Assembly: GCA_002410935.1 (NCBI GenBank)
Contig: DHPM01000008.1
Location: forward strand, 25,831-44,773
Length of the DNA stretch: 18,943 nt
Direction of reading: 5' to 3'
Source of the DNA: Caryophanales bacterium UBA5364
GTDB taxonomy: Bacteria > Bacillota_I > Bacilli_A > RF39 > UBA660
The notes below the pieces were generated by a model. That model did not search any database. It worked only from the letters and a program-made list of their open reading frames with translations, and had not been told where the DNA came from. Positions 6,307 through 13,398 of this stretch are shown piece by piece (the first letter of the stretch is position 1; each line of letters begins with the position of its first letter). A program made the translations under genes and the position numbers.

Positions 6307-7413
6307 ATGAAAAAAGTTATAATTGGAATGAGTGGAGGAGTAGACAGCAGTGTTGCTGCTATTGTATTAAAAGATCAAGGATATGATGTAATTGGTCTTT
6401 TTATGCGTAACTGGGATAGTTCTATTAATAATGACATCTTAGGTAATCCTGACTTAGATAACAATATATGCCCTCAGGAACAAGATTATAATGATGCTTT
6501 AAAAGTATGTGAAACAATTGGTATTCCTCTTCATCGAGTTGATTTTGTTAAAGAATATTGGGATTATGTCTTTACCTACTTTTTAGAAGAATTAAAGAAG
6601 GGTAGGACACCTAATCCTGATGTCATGTGTAATAAATATATTAAATTTGATATGTTTGCGAAAGAAGCTAAAAAATTAGGGGCTGACTATATTGCAACTG
6701 GTCATTATGCCCAAATTAAAGATAATAAATTATTAAGAGGAATAGATCAAAATAAAGATCAAACTTATTTCTTATCTCAAATATCTAAAAGCCAATTAGA
6801 AAATGTATTGTTCCCAATTGGTGATATGGTTAAAGATGATGTTAGAAAAATAGCTGAAAAATATAATTTAATTACAGCCGATAAAAAAGATTCAACAGGT
6901 ATATGTTTTATTGGTGAAAGGAATTTTTCCAAATTCTTATCTAACTACTTACCTAATCAAGAAGGAGATATCGTTAATATTGAAACTGATGAAGTTGTAG
7001 GAAAACATATTGGTCTTATGCATTATACAATTGGTCAAAGAAGAGGCTTAAATATTGGTGGTAATAAAGATCGTATCTTTGTTGTAGGTAAAGATTTAGA
7101 CCGAAATGTTTTATATATTGCTCATGGAGATAATAATGAGTATTTATTCAGTGATGCAGCATTAATTGAAGATGTTAATTGGATTAGTAATACTAAACCA
7201 GATAAATGTACAGCTAAGTTCAGATATCGTCAACCTGACAATGATGTTATAATTGAATACATTGATGAGAAACATGTTCTTGTAAAATACCCTCAAAAAG
7301 TAAAATCAGTTACACCTGGTCAAGCTTGTGTCTTCTATCAAGGTGAAGAATGCCTTGGTGGTGGTATTATAAAAGAAGTATATAAAAACAACATGAAATT
7401 GTGGTATGTATAA
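6307..7413 (+). CDS. mnmA: tRNA-specific 2-thiouridylase MnmA
   Basis: MnmA makes 2-thiouridine at U34 of tRNA for Lys, Glu and Gln, using ATP and persulfide sulfur from a cysteine desulfurase or relay. The 368 residues match the usual length (about 360-375). Seen are the PP-loop GMSGGVDSSVA (7-17), catalytic Cys108 in TPNPDVMCNKYIKF, GADYIATGHYA (125-135), QTYFLSQ (152-158) and the second catalytic Cys200 in DSTGICFIGERNF. The C-terminal beta-barrel domain is complete. ATG 6307 follows a modest GGTG (6298-6301), and TATAAT lies at 6286-6291. No hairpin follows; the next gene has its own promoter. Confidence 0.97.
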   Translation: MKKVIIGMSGGVDSSVAAIVLKDQGYDVIGLFMRNWDSSINNDILGNPDLDNNICPQEQDYNDALKVCETIGIPLHRVDFVKEYWDYVFTYFLEELKKGRTPNPDVMCNKYIKFDMFAKEAKKLGADYIATGHYAQIKDNKLLRGIDQNKDQTYFLSQISKSQLENVLFPIGDMVKDDVRKIAEKYNLITADKKDSTGICFIGERNFSKFLSNYLPNQEGDIVNIETDEVVGKHIGLMHYTIGQRRGLNIGGNKDRIFVVGKDLDRNVLYIAHGDNNEYLFSDAALIEDVNWISNTKPDKCTAKFRYRQPDNDVIIEYIDEKHVLVKYPQKVKSVTPGQACVFYQGEECLGGGIIKEVYKNNMKLWYV

Positions 7414-7416
7414 TAA

Positions 7417-7444
7417 TTGACAATCATAATAATTATGATAAAAT
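7417..7444 (+). promoter_or_regulatory. Promoter of the Gln/Pro-repeat protein gene
   Basis: TTGACA (7417-7422), 16-base spacer, TAAAAT (7439-7444), beginning 3 bases after the mnmA stop. The same TTGACA-16-TAAAAT form precedes the gene at 8130. Confidence 0.7.
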
Positions 7445-7468
7445 TAATAATAGGAGGTATTATAAATT

Positions 7469-8035
7469 ATGAATAACCCTAATCAAGAAAGTAATATTTT
7501 TAATTTTAAATTTGATGAGCAACCAGCACAACAACCAGTGCAACAACCAGCACAACAACCAGTGCAGCAACCAGTGCAACAATCAGTACAAAGACCTGCG
7601 CAACAACCTGTGCAACAACCAGTTCAACAATCGGTTCAAAATCAAAGCGTAAGACCTAATATAAATCAAAATATGAATAGTGAATCAAAATTTATCTTTT
7701 CAAATGATGCTGCTCCTGTTCCTACTCAACCAGCAGCAGCACCTATTAAGCCAGTAGCTTTGGATGATACTCAAATACCAATACCAGCTCCTACTAATAA
7801 CAAGATTACTGATCCTAATCTTATTGCTTTAACAACGCTTCAAGGAATGCTTGATAAATTAAAGCAAACACCATTAGTAGCTAGAGAAGAATTGTATGAA
7901 AATATTGGACTTTGGTTTGAAAAAACATATGTTGATGATGAATCTGATGAAGGATATAAAATAATTAATCGTGATACATATATTAAAATGCTTCAAATGA
8001 TAATAGATGCAGAAAAACATGTTGATATAGAATAG
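7469..8035 (+). CDS. Gln/Pro-repeat protein with conserved-looking C-terminal domain
   Basis: No family recognised. The 188-residue protein starts with a short Asn/Phe-rich segment (NIFNFKFDEQ), then ten tetrads of QQPV/QQPA type (residues 17-56), an Ala/Pro linker to about 105, and a helical domain (about 110-188: LIALTTLQGMLDKLKQTPL, NIGLWFEKTYV, YIKMLQMIIDAEKHV). There is no signal peptide or membrane segment, so it is probably cytoplasmic. The layout, a short motif followed by a flexible linker and a globular domain, suggests a scaffold or adaptor, but this is inference. AGGAGGT (7452-7458) supports ATG 7469. It has its own promoter and terminator. Confidence 0.82.
   Translation: MNNPNQESNIFNFKFDEQPAQQPVQQPAQQPVQQPVQQSVQRPAQQPVQQPVQQSVQNQSVRPNINQNMNSESKFIFSNDAAPVPTQPAAAPIKPVALDDTQIPIPAPTNNKITDPNLIALTTLQGMLDKLKQTPLVAREELYENIGLWFEKTYVDDESDEGYKIINRDTYIKMLQMIIDAEKHVDIE
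7517..7636 (+). repeat. Ten 12-bp coding repeats (QQPV tetrads)
   Basis: Period 12 bases, encoding E/Q-Q/R-P/S-A/V tetrads. A 48-base higher-order unit is visible: residues 25-40 and 41-56 are the same 16-residue pattern with one change, which indicates unit duplication. Copies vary at synonymous sites. Confidence 0.88.
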
Positions 8036-8060
8036 GTGAGGGTAGTCACCTATTTTTTTT
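8031..8060 (+). terminator. Rho-independent terminator after the Gln/Pro-repeat gene
   Basis: AATAGGTGA (8031-8039) pairs with TCACCTATT (8046-8054) around a 6-base loop, followed by a T-run. The stem contains the TAG stop codon. Confidence 0.92.
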
Positions 8061-8080
8061 ATTAGACTATTACTTTACAC

Positions 8081-8108
8081 TTGACAATTGACACAGTTGT
8101 GATAAAAT
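8081..8108 (+). promoter_or_regulatory. Promoter of the HTH protein gene with small dyad
   Basis: TTGACA (8081-8086), 16-base spacer, TAAAAT (8103-8108). The TTGACA sequence repeats at 8088-8093. CACA-GT-TGTG (8092-8101) is a short inverted repeat in the spacer, and the gene it drives encodes a DNA-binding protein, so autoregulation is possible but unproven. Confidence 0.7.
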
Positions 8109-8129
8109 GATAGTAGGAGGTTTTAATAT

Positions 8130-8912
8130 ATGGAGAGATTAAATGAAATTTTACGTGAGTTAGGCATATCAAAAGTAAAGTTGGCTAAATTCCTTGGAGT
8201 ATCTAGACAAATGATTTATAATTATTTAGATCTTGAAGATTTAAATAAATGGCCAAAAGATAAAAAAGTATTAATGTTGAATTTATTAGGTATAAAATCG
8301 GCTGATGAATTAGATACTATTAAAGTGGATACTGATTATATTTTAGATGTTGAAACTAGAATAAACAATCTATTCGCAACCTCTAGTAAAAATGATTTTT
8401 CTGATTCTGCATCTATGTTTGCTGGATTAGGTAAAAAGCAAAAAGAATTATTAAATAATATCGTTGATCTTATTAAAGAAGAATTAGAAGATGAAAAAGA
8501 TAATCAAGCATATGCTACATATCAATATCTATTTCATTACTTACAATCTATGGATAATTCTAGAGAACTTAAATATATTTTAGCCTATACAGCCAAAACA
8601 ATGGGATTTATTAAACCAATGGAATTTGTTTACAATGAAGATGAGCAATTCATTTTTGAAAGTATTTTGTTCACTGCCCTAACATTATACAATAATGGGG
8701 GAGCGTCTAAGTCTAAGTTAGCAGAATCACATAAACGATTTGTAGCACAGATAGAACATCGTAAAGAAGAAAAAATGAGTCGTACACTAGAATTAAATAC
8801 AATTAAAATACAAGCACTTAAAGAACTTAATTATTCAGAAATCAATGAAAAAAATGCTTCTGAAGTATTCGAAAAAATTGCTGAGATTCAATCTAGAAAG
8901 ATTACTAATTAA
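8130..8912 (+). CDS. XRE-type helix-turn-helix protein with long helical C-terminal domain
   Basis: A 260-residue protein. Residues 1-55 look like a Cro/C1-type helix-turn-helix: LNEILRELGISKVKLAKFLGVSRQMIYNYL, with the recognition helix about 24-33. Residues 60-260 are mostly helical, acidic and contain no enzyme motif I recognise; this half probably dimerises or binds a ligand or partner. No membrane segment. AGGAGG (8115-8120) lies 9 bases before ATG 8130. It stands alone between two terminators. Probably a transcription regulator. Targets cannot be read from the sequence, except possible self-control through the promoter dyad. Confidence 0.85.
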   Translation: MERLNEILRELGISKVKLAKFLGVSRQMIYNYLDLEDLNKWPKDKKVLMLNLLGIKSADELDTIKVDTDYILDVETRINNLFATSSKNDFSDSASMFAGLGKKQKELLNNIVDLIKEELEDEKDNQAYATYQYLFHYLQSMDNSRELKYILAYTAKTMGFIKPMEFVYNEDEQFIFESILFTALTLYNNGGASKSKLAESHKRFVAQIEHRKEEKMSRTLELNTIKIQALKELNYSEINEKNASEVFEKIAEIQSRKITN

Positions 8913-8922
8913 TATATAATAT

Positions 8923-8949
8923 AACCATCTATCTTATGGATGGTTTTTA
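8923..8949 (+). terminator. Rho-independent terminator after the HTH gene
   Basis: AACCATC (8923-8929) pairs with GATGGTT (8939-8945) around a 9-base loop, followed by T residues. Confidence 0.8.
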
Positions 8950-9006
8950 TTTAAAATGTTATTATACTTAACTTGGTATAATGTATATTATGTTAACTTG
9001 TACTTT

Positions 9007-9036
9007 TTGATAGAAATAACGGAATAGTTATATTAT
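9007..9036 (+). promoter_or_regulatory. Probable promoter of the 53-residue membrane peptide
   Basis: TTGATA (9007-9012) followed by TATATT (9029-9034, spacer 16) or TATTAT (9031-9036, spacer 18). Short inverted repeats overlap it (ATAAC 9016-9020 with GTTAT 9027-9031; AGAAATA 9012-9018 with TATTTCT 9040-9046). Upstream, TTAACTTG occurs twice (8968-8975 and 8993-9000) around another TATAAT (8977-8982). Confidence 0.45.
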
Positions 9037-9094
9037 AGGTATTTCTAACATGAAAACCACCTACTCCAAAAGTATTAGAAAGGAAGTTTATAAA

Positions 9095-9256
9095 ATGGAA
9101 GTTTTGCATAAAATTTTATTAAGTAGTATTTTGTTTTTAAAAACTATAATGCCATTAATACAAGCGTTTTTTTATATTTTTACTTTTATAGCTGTAGTTA
9201 TGATTGAAGATCATTTAAGAAAGTTAATAAAAAAACAAAAAAATGATAATTTATAA
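9095..9256 (+). CDS. 53-residue hydrophobic membrane peptide
   Basis: I place the start at ATG 9095 because AAAGGAAG (9079-9086) lies 8 bases before it; the in-frame ATG at 9050 would add 15 residues but has no ribosome-binding site and lies almost at the predicted transcription start. The peptide (MEVLHKILLSSILF...) is one long hydrophobic stretch (about 5-36) followed by a basic tail (DHLRKLIKKQKNDNL). The size and topology fit many small membrane proteins, including holin-like ones; nothing specific identifies it. No terminator hairpin follows. Confidence 0.6.
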   Translation: MEVLHKILLSSILFLKTIMPLIQAFFYIFTFIAVVMIEDHLRKLIKKQKNDNL

Positions 9257-9377
9257 TATATTATTAATTGAATGTTGTTTATCATTAATATAATGCACTT
9301 ATTCTATTCGTATATACTCTTTCTCTTCTTCTGTATAATAATTTATTTTTAACACATATTATTATTGGGTGATTATA

Positions 9378-9683
9378 ATGAGAAAGAATAATAATATGCA
9401 ATCTAACAATAAGAATTCCAACAAAGTAAATTCAAGAAACAACAATAATAATGTTACCAATAGTAACAACAACAATGCTAGAGGCAATAATAATACTTCA
9501 AACAGCAATAATAATGCTAGAAACAACAACAATGTAACTAATAGTTCTAGAAGTAACAACAATGCTAGAAGCAATAATGTTACCAATAGTAATAACAACA
9601 ATGTTGGTTTCGAAGTTACTGATGATGGATCTTTTGAATTAGATGAAAACAATGATAACTCATTTCATTTAAAAGATTATTAG
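9378..9683 (+). CDS. Asn-rich low-complexity protein
   Basis: The 101-residue protein starts at ATG 9378, placed 5 bases after GGGTGA (9367-9372); the in-frame GTG 9369 lies inside that site. About 43 residues are Asn, nearly all in the first 75, arranged in repeated NNARx and NNVTNSN units. An acidic tail follows (GFEVTDDGSFELDENNDN) ending HLKDY. No signal peptide or membrane segment. Composition recalls small hydrophilic spore or coat components (gamma-type SASP and CotG-like proteins are also repetitive and Asn/Gln/Ser-rich), but I see no GPR-type cleavage site, so this is only a suggestion. TATAAT at 9334-9339 is the likely -10. Confidence 0.7.
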   Translation: MRKNNNMQSNNKNSNKVNSRNNNNNVTNSNNNNARGNNNTSNSNNNARNNNNVTNSSRSNNNARSNNVTNSNNNNVGFEVTDDGSFELDENNDNSFHLKDY

Positions 9684-9708
9684 GATTGCGATAGTATTAC
9701 CCACAAAT

Positions 9709-9734
9709 AAAAAGAGGCTTCTATGCCTCTTTTT
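9709..9734. terminator. Bidirectional terminator between the Asn-rich gene and the ZIP gene
   Basis: AAAAAGAGGC (9709-9718) pairs with GCCTCTTTTT (9725-9734) around a 6-base loop, with T-runs on both strands. It ends the Asn-rich gene from the left and the xerD-deoB-ZIP operon from the right. Confidence 0.93.
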
Positions 9735-9751
9735 TTGTTATCTCCCTACTT

Positions 9752-10498
9752 TTAAAAAAAATTATGGTTTATATATACAATTAAGACTCCGATAATAAAA
9801 TATATTATTGATAATTTATTATTTTTATATTTTTTTACGGTTGGTAGTAGTTCATATAATGATATATGTATCATTATCCCGGCTATAAGCCCGAAAAGTA
9901 GTCCAATAATCGTATTATTTATATAACTACCTAAAAATAAGTAAGTAATAATAGCTCCTAGTAATTCTGACATACCTGATATAAAAGTGAATAAGAAGGC
10001 TTTTCTTTTGCATTTAGTTGAATGATAAATAGGAATTGATATACTTATACCTTCAGGTATATTATGTAGTGCAATGGCTACAGCTAATGATATTCCTAAT
10101 TTAATATCTGCATTACTAACCATAAATGTTGCCATTCCTTCTGGTATATTATGGAGTATAATTGCTAACATAGAAATTATTCCAACTCTATATAGTTGAT
10201 TGTCATCAGTTGTTGGTAACAGTTTATCAATGGTCAACGATATCACTACACCTACCGATAAAAAGATTAATGATAATAAAATACTAGGTATTAATGTAAA
10301 CTTTATTTGTAGTAATTGTAAAGAACTAGGGACTAAATCAATTACTGATGTAGCGAGCATTACTCCAATAGTTAAACTAAGGGTAGCTGGGATAATAACT
10401 TCCTTTTTCTTTTTTATTAGTATAAAGAGTGTTCCTAGCACAGTTGATAATCCTGCTAATGAAGTAATGATAAAAGAAAATAGTACTTCCCTGCTCAT
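9752..10498 (-). CDS. ZIP-family divalent metal transporter (ZupT-like)
   Basis: ZIP transporters bring zinc and other divalent metals (Fe, Mn) into the cytoplasm. The 248 residues form about eight hydrophobic segments. The metal-binding motifs are both present: HNIPEGMAT (residues 116-124, helix 4) and HNIPEGISI (145-153, helix 5), plus HISLYELLP (211-219) in a later helix. Length fits the bacterial ZupT/GufA group (about 250-270). GGGGGA stands 6 bases before ATG 10498. It lies 13 bases after deoB and is the last gene of the operon. Phosphopentomutase needs Mn2+, so a functional link is conceivable, but the metal preferred cannot be read from the sequence. Confidence 0.92.
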   Translation of the reverse strand: MSREVLFSFIITSLAGLSTVLGTLFILIKKKKEVIIPATLSLTIGVMLATSVIDLVPSSLQLLQIKFTLIPSILLSLIFLSVGVVISLTIDKLLPTTDDNQLYRVGIISMLAIILHNIPEGMATFMVSNADIKLGISLAVAIALHNIPEGISISIPIYHSTKCKRKAFLFTFISGMSELLGAIITYLFLGSYINNTIIGLLFGLIAGIMIHISLYELLPTVKKYKNNKLSIIYFIIGVLIVYINHNFF

Positions 10499-10511
10499 CT
10501 CATTCCCCCTT

Positions 10512-11675
10512 TTATTTAAGTTTATCTAAAATATTAGTTCCAATACTTTGTTTATTAACATTGAAGTTACTTGCTATCGTTGCTCCAATATCACTAAATG
10601 TTTGTAGTGCATCAATTCTTTTAGTTTCTTTAAATTGCTTTGAATAGATTAATACTGGAACATTTTCTCTAGTATGATCAGTATCGCGATATGATGGATC
10701 GTTACCATGATCAGCGGTTATTATTAATAGATCATTATCTTGTAGCTTATTAAGTATATGAGGTAAGTGATTATCAAATTCTAATAAACAATTAGCATAA
10801 CCACTAATATTACGACGATGTCCATATTTAGAATCAAAATCATTTAAGTTAGCAAAACATAAACCATTAAAATCACGTTCAAGTGTTTTAATAATTAAAT
10901 TAATGCCATCTAAATTATCTTTAGTCTTAATACTTTCAGTAATACCATTATTATTGAAAATATCACTGATTTTACCAATAGAAATAACATCATAATGGTT
11001 ATCTTTTAAATGATCTAAAACAGTCTTACCAGCCGGATTTAAAGCATAATCATGACGGTTTGATGTTCTTGTAAAGTTACCAGGTGTACCGATAAATGGA
11101 CGAGCTATAATTCGTCCTACTTTCCATTCATCTTTTAACGTTAATCGTCTTGCGATTTCACAAACGCGATATAACTCATCTAATGGTATTACTTCTTCGT
11201 GTGCAGCAATTTGCATAACTGAATCTGCTGATGTATATAGAATTAATTCTTTTGTTTGCATATGTTGCTCGCCTAATTCTTTAATTATTTCAGTACCACT
11301 AGCATTACAGTTACCAATAAACTTATGTCCTGTTTCTTTTTCTAATGCTGTTACTAAATCCTCAGGAAAACCTGTTTTAGTAAATGTTTTAAATGGTTTA
11401 GTAGTAATTAGTCCCATTAGTTCTAAATGTCCAGTTAAAGTGTCTTTACCGACACTAGTGGGTTCAGCATAAGTGTAATAAGCTGATGTTCTACTATCTT
11501 GATTAGTCAAGATATTTTTTAATCCCATTTTTTCTAAATTAGGGAAAGTTACATCAGTATTATTATATAATGAACCTAAAGTATTAGCTCCTAAATCATT
11601 AAATATATTAGCGTCTTTCGCTTCCCCTACTCCTAGTGAATCTAGTACAATTAATATTATTCTTTTAAATGTCAT
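10512..11675 (-). CDS. deoB: Phosphopentomutase
   Basis: DeoB interconverts (deoxy)ribose-1-phosphate and (deoxy)ribose-5-phosphate in nucleoside salvage and catabolism. The 387 residues match the family (about 390). It belongs to the alkaline-phosphatase superfamily, and the two-Mn site is complete: Asp12 (VLDSLGVGEAKD), Asp281 and His286 (FDSKYGHRRN), Asp322-His323 (TADHGNDP) and His334 (DTDHTRENVP). The spacings equal those of the characterised B. cereus enzyme. The phospho-accepting Thr lies in GKDTLTGH (77-84), and ADSVMQIAAHEE (150-161) is also typical. AGGAGA precedes the ATG. xerD and deoB are neighbours in Bacillus too; here a kinase-like gene is inserted between them. Confidence 0.97.
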   Translation of the reverse strand: MTFKRIILIVLDSLGVGEAKDANIFNDLGANTLGSLYNNTDVTFPNLEKMGLKNILTNQDSRTSAYYTYAEPTSVGKDTLTGHLELMGLITTKPFKTFTKTGFPEDLVTALEKETGHKFIGNCNASGTEIIKELGEQHMQTKELILYTSADSVMQIAAHEEVIPLDELYRVCEIARRLTLKDEWKVGRIIARPFIGTPGNFTRTSNRHDYALNPAGKTVLDHLKDNHYDVISIGKISDIFNNNGITESIKTKDNLDGINLIIKTLERDFNGLCFANLNDFDSKYGHRRNISGYANCLLEFDNHLPHILNKLQDNDLLIITADHGNDPSYRDTDHTRENVPVLIYSKQFKETKRIDALQTFSDIGATIASNFNVNKQSIGTNILDKLK

Positions 11676-11684
11676 TTTTGTCTC

Positions 11685-12428
11685 CTATCTTGTTTTTCTA
11701 GTTTCTTCTTCAAATAAATCATGAATATTTTGACTAATATTTAGTTTATTATTATGTAAAATTGAAGCTATTTCCTTTTTAAATGGATCTGACAAATTTG
11801 AAGTCATTAATTTATCAAAAATATTTCCCCTATTTTTATTAATTGAATAAATAAAACAAGATAATAGTTTTAATTTATCTATTTCTGCCTCATCATTCTT
11901 TTTAACTTTCTCCATTAGATCAGGAATAGCTTTTGTAGTATTGGAATAGAAATCTTGATGATCCATTTTATATTCATCCACACCCATACTATCAACGTCA
12001 ATGAATACTGGATTATTGTCTTCAACAACGATATTAGCGGGTTTCACATCGCCTATTAATATATTATTACTATGAATTATTTCTAATTTTTGAAATAGAG
12101 TTTTATATAAATTAACTAAAGTTTTAAAGTCATAAAAGTTTTCAATCGTTTTACCTTCATTGATTTTAGGCATAACATATCCTTCAAATTGACCATCAAC
12201 ATTAACTAATTTTTTGGGATGTATTAAGACATGTCCATCAATATTTTTTTGATTTAATCTCATTAATTTTAATTTTTTATTATCAAAATCAATTATGCCT
12301 CTTAGATATGGTTCAAAAGCTTTAATTAATAACTTATCATTATATATTAATATTTTGCCTTCAAATCCACCTTTATTGAATATTTCTAATTTATTTAGTT
12401 CTTCTCTTGTATAATTTAATTCATCCAT
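11685..12428 (-). CDS. Protein-kinase-like protein in the xerD-deoB operon
   Basis: The 247-residue protein has a minimal kinase-like layout: a Gly-loop-like GGFEGKI (20-26), a candidate ATP-binding Lys36 (LLIKAF), a hinge-like GYVMPKI (83-89), a catalytic loop GDVKPANI (126-133; Asp127, Lys129, Asn132 in canonical D-x-K-P-x-N spacing) and a metal-site segment FIDVDS (142-147) in place of DFG. The usual H of HRD is replaced by Gly126. It is soluble, with no sensor domain. Family knowledge suggests a small bacterial Ser/Thr or small-molecule kinase; the substrate is unknown. AGGAGGT precedes the ATG; it is 15 bases from xerD and 9 from deoB. A second, more degenerate relative lies at 16616-17290. 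Confidence 0.8.
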   Translation of the reverse strand: MDELNYTREELNKLEIFNKGGFEGKILIYNDKLLIKAFEPYLRGIIDFDNKKLKLMRLNQKNIDGHVLIHPKKLVNVDGQFEGYVMPKINEGKTIENFYDFKTLVNLYKTLFQKLEIIHSNNILIGDVKPANIVVEDNNPVFIDVDSMGVDEYKMDHQDFYSNTTKAIPDLMEKVKKNDEAEIDKLKLLSCFIYSINKNRGNIFDKLMTSNLSDPFKKEIASILHNNKLNISQNIHDLFEEETRKTR

Positions 12429-12443
12429 TGTTTACCTCCTAAA

Positions 12444-13322
12444 CTATTTTCCATGAGGATGAAAATCCATATAATCTTGTTTTAATTTTTCATTCGAAAT
12501 ATGTGTATAAATTTGGGTGGTTGAAATACTGGAATGACCTAGTAACTCTTGAATAGTTCTTAAGTCAGCGCCATAATTTAATAAATGAGTAGCAAATGAA
12601 TGCCTTAATGTATGTGGTGAAAATGGTGTTTTAATATTTTTAATCTGTGCTTGTTTTTTTATTATTTTGAAAAAACCTTGTCTTGTTAATCTATTACCAT
12701 GGTTATTTAAAAATAAATAATCAGTATATTTTCTTTTAAGCATACTATCACGGTATTCATTTATATATATTTTTAAGGAGTCTAGTGCATAGTCTCCAAT
12801 TGGAACAATTCTCTCTTTACTACCTTTCCCAAAAGTTCTAACAATAGCCATATTTAAATCAACATTATGAACTTTTAAATTAACTAGTTCACTTACTCTA
12901 AGACCCGTTGCATACATTAATTCCAGCATGGCTTTATTACGATAACTAAAATTATCTGTTAATTCAATATCTAATAATTGTAGTACTTCGTCAATCGATA
13001 AAACATTGGGTAATGATTTCCTAATTTTAGGGGCATCAATAAACTCTAAGGGATCACTAGTAACATATTTTTCAATAAGCAAGAATTTATAAAATGATTT
13101 AATTGAGGAGATATTTCTTGCAATAGTTCGATCACTTAAGTTTAAATTACTTAAATATTTCAAATAATCTTTGATATCATCTCTAGTAATATCATTTAAT
13201 TGTTTATTTTTAATGAATATATGATACCTATTTAAGTCGTTTTTATATGATTGGATAGTATTATTGGAATATTTTTTTTCAATCAAAAGATAATTCATAA
13301 ATTCATCTATTATTTTTTCCAT
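12444..13322 (-). CDS. xerD: Tyrosine site-specific recombinase XerD
   Basis: XerD with XerC resolves chromosome dimers at dif. The 292 residues match XerD length. The N-terminal SAM-like core-binding domain (2-90: YLLIEKKYSNNTIQSYKNDL) precedes the catalytic domain, with the complete catalytic set: Arg142 (ATGLRVSEL), Lys166 (GKGSKER), His237 and Arg240 (HTLRHSFATHLL), His263 (LLGHSSISTTQIYTHI) and Tyr272. The adjacency to deoB is conserved in Bacillus and supports XerD over an integrase of a mobile element. A TATAAT lies at 13343-13338 and GAGGGTGAT precedes the ATG. Confidence 0.93.
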   Translation of the reverse strand: MEKIIDEFMNYLLIEKKYSNNTIQSYKNDLNRYHIFIKNKQLNDITRDDIKDYLKYLSNLNLSDRTIARNISSIKSFYKFLLIEKYVTSDPLEFIDAPKIRKSLPNVLSIDEVLQLLDIELTDNFSYRNKAMLELMYATGLRVSELVNLKVHNVDLNMAIVRTFGKGSKERIVPIGDYALDSLKIYINEYRDSMLKRKYTDYLFLNNHGNRLTRQGFFKIIKKQAQIKNIKTPFSPHTLRHSFATHLLNYGADLRTIQELLGHSSISTTQIYTHISNEKLKQDYMDFHPHGK

Positions 13323-13398
13323 ACTATCACCCTCTTAATTATATCAAAAATACTATCATTTTCCTATGTTTTTTGGTAAAATATAGTTGGTGATGTAT
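13323..13398. promoter_or_regulatory. Divergent promoter region between xerD and rarA
   Basis: Minus-strand TATAAT (13343-13338) serves the xerD operon, and plus-strand TAAAAT (13377-13382) serves rarA. Neither has a good -35. The whole intergenic region is only about 76 bases, so the two promoters lie close enough to interfere with each other. Confidence 0.55.

Noticed and set aside
7517..7636. Possible CRISPR-like or satellite array
   Set aside because: Period is 12 bases, in frame, with no spacers; it encodes QQPV tetrads.
9050..9094. Upstream ATG for the 53-residue peptide
   Set aside because: No ribosome-binding site and almost no leader after the likely transcription start; ATG 9095 has AAAGGAAG.
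9362..9652. Minus-strand Leu-rich frame opposite the Asn-rich gene
   Set aside because: It is the antisense reading of AAT/AAC repeats (ATT/GTT give Leu/Val-type codons in this frame) and lacks its own RBS.
12444..13322. Phage or transposon integrase
   Set aside because: Length, sequence and neighbourhood with deoB fit chromosomal XerD; no attachment-site repeats or phage genes are nearby.
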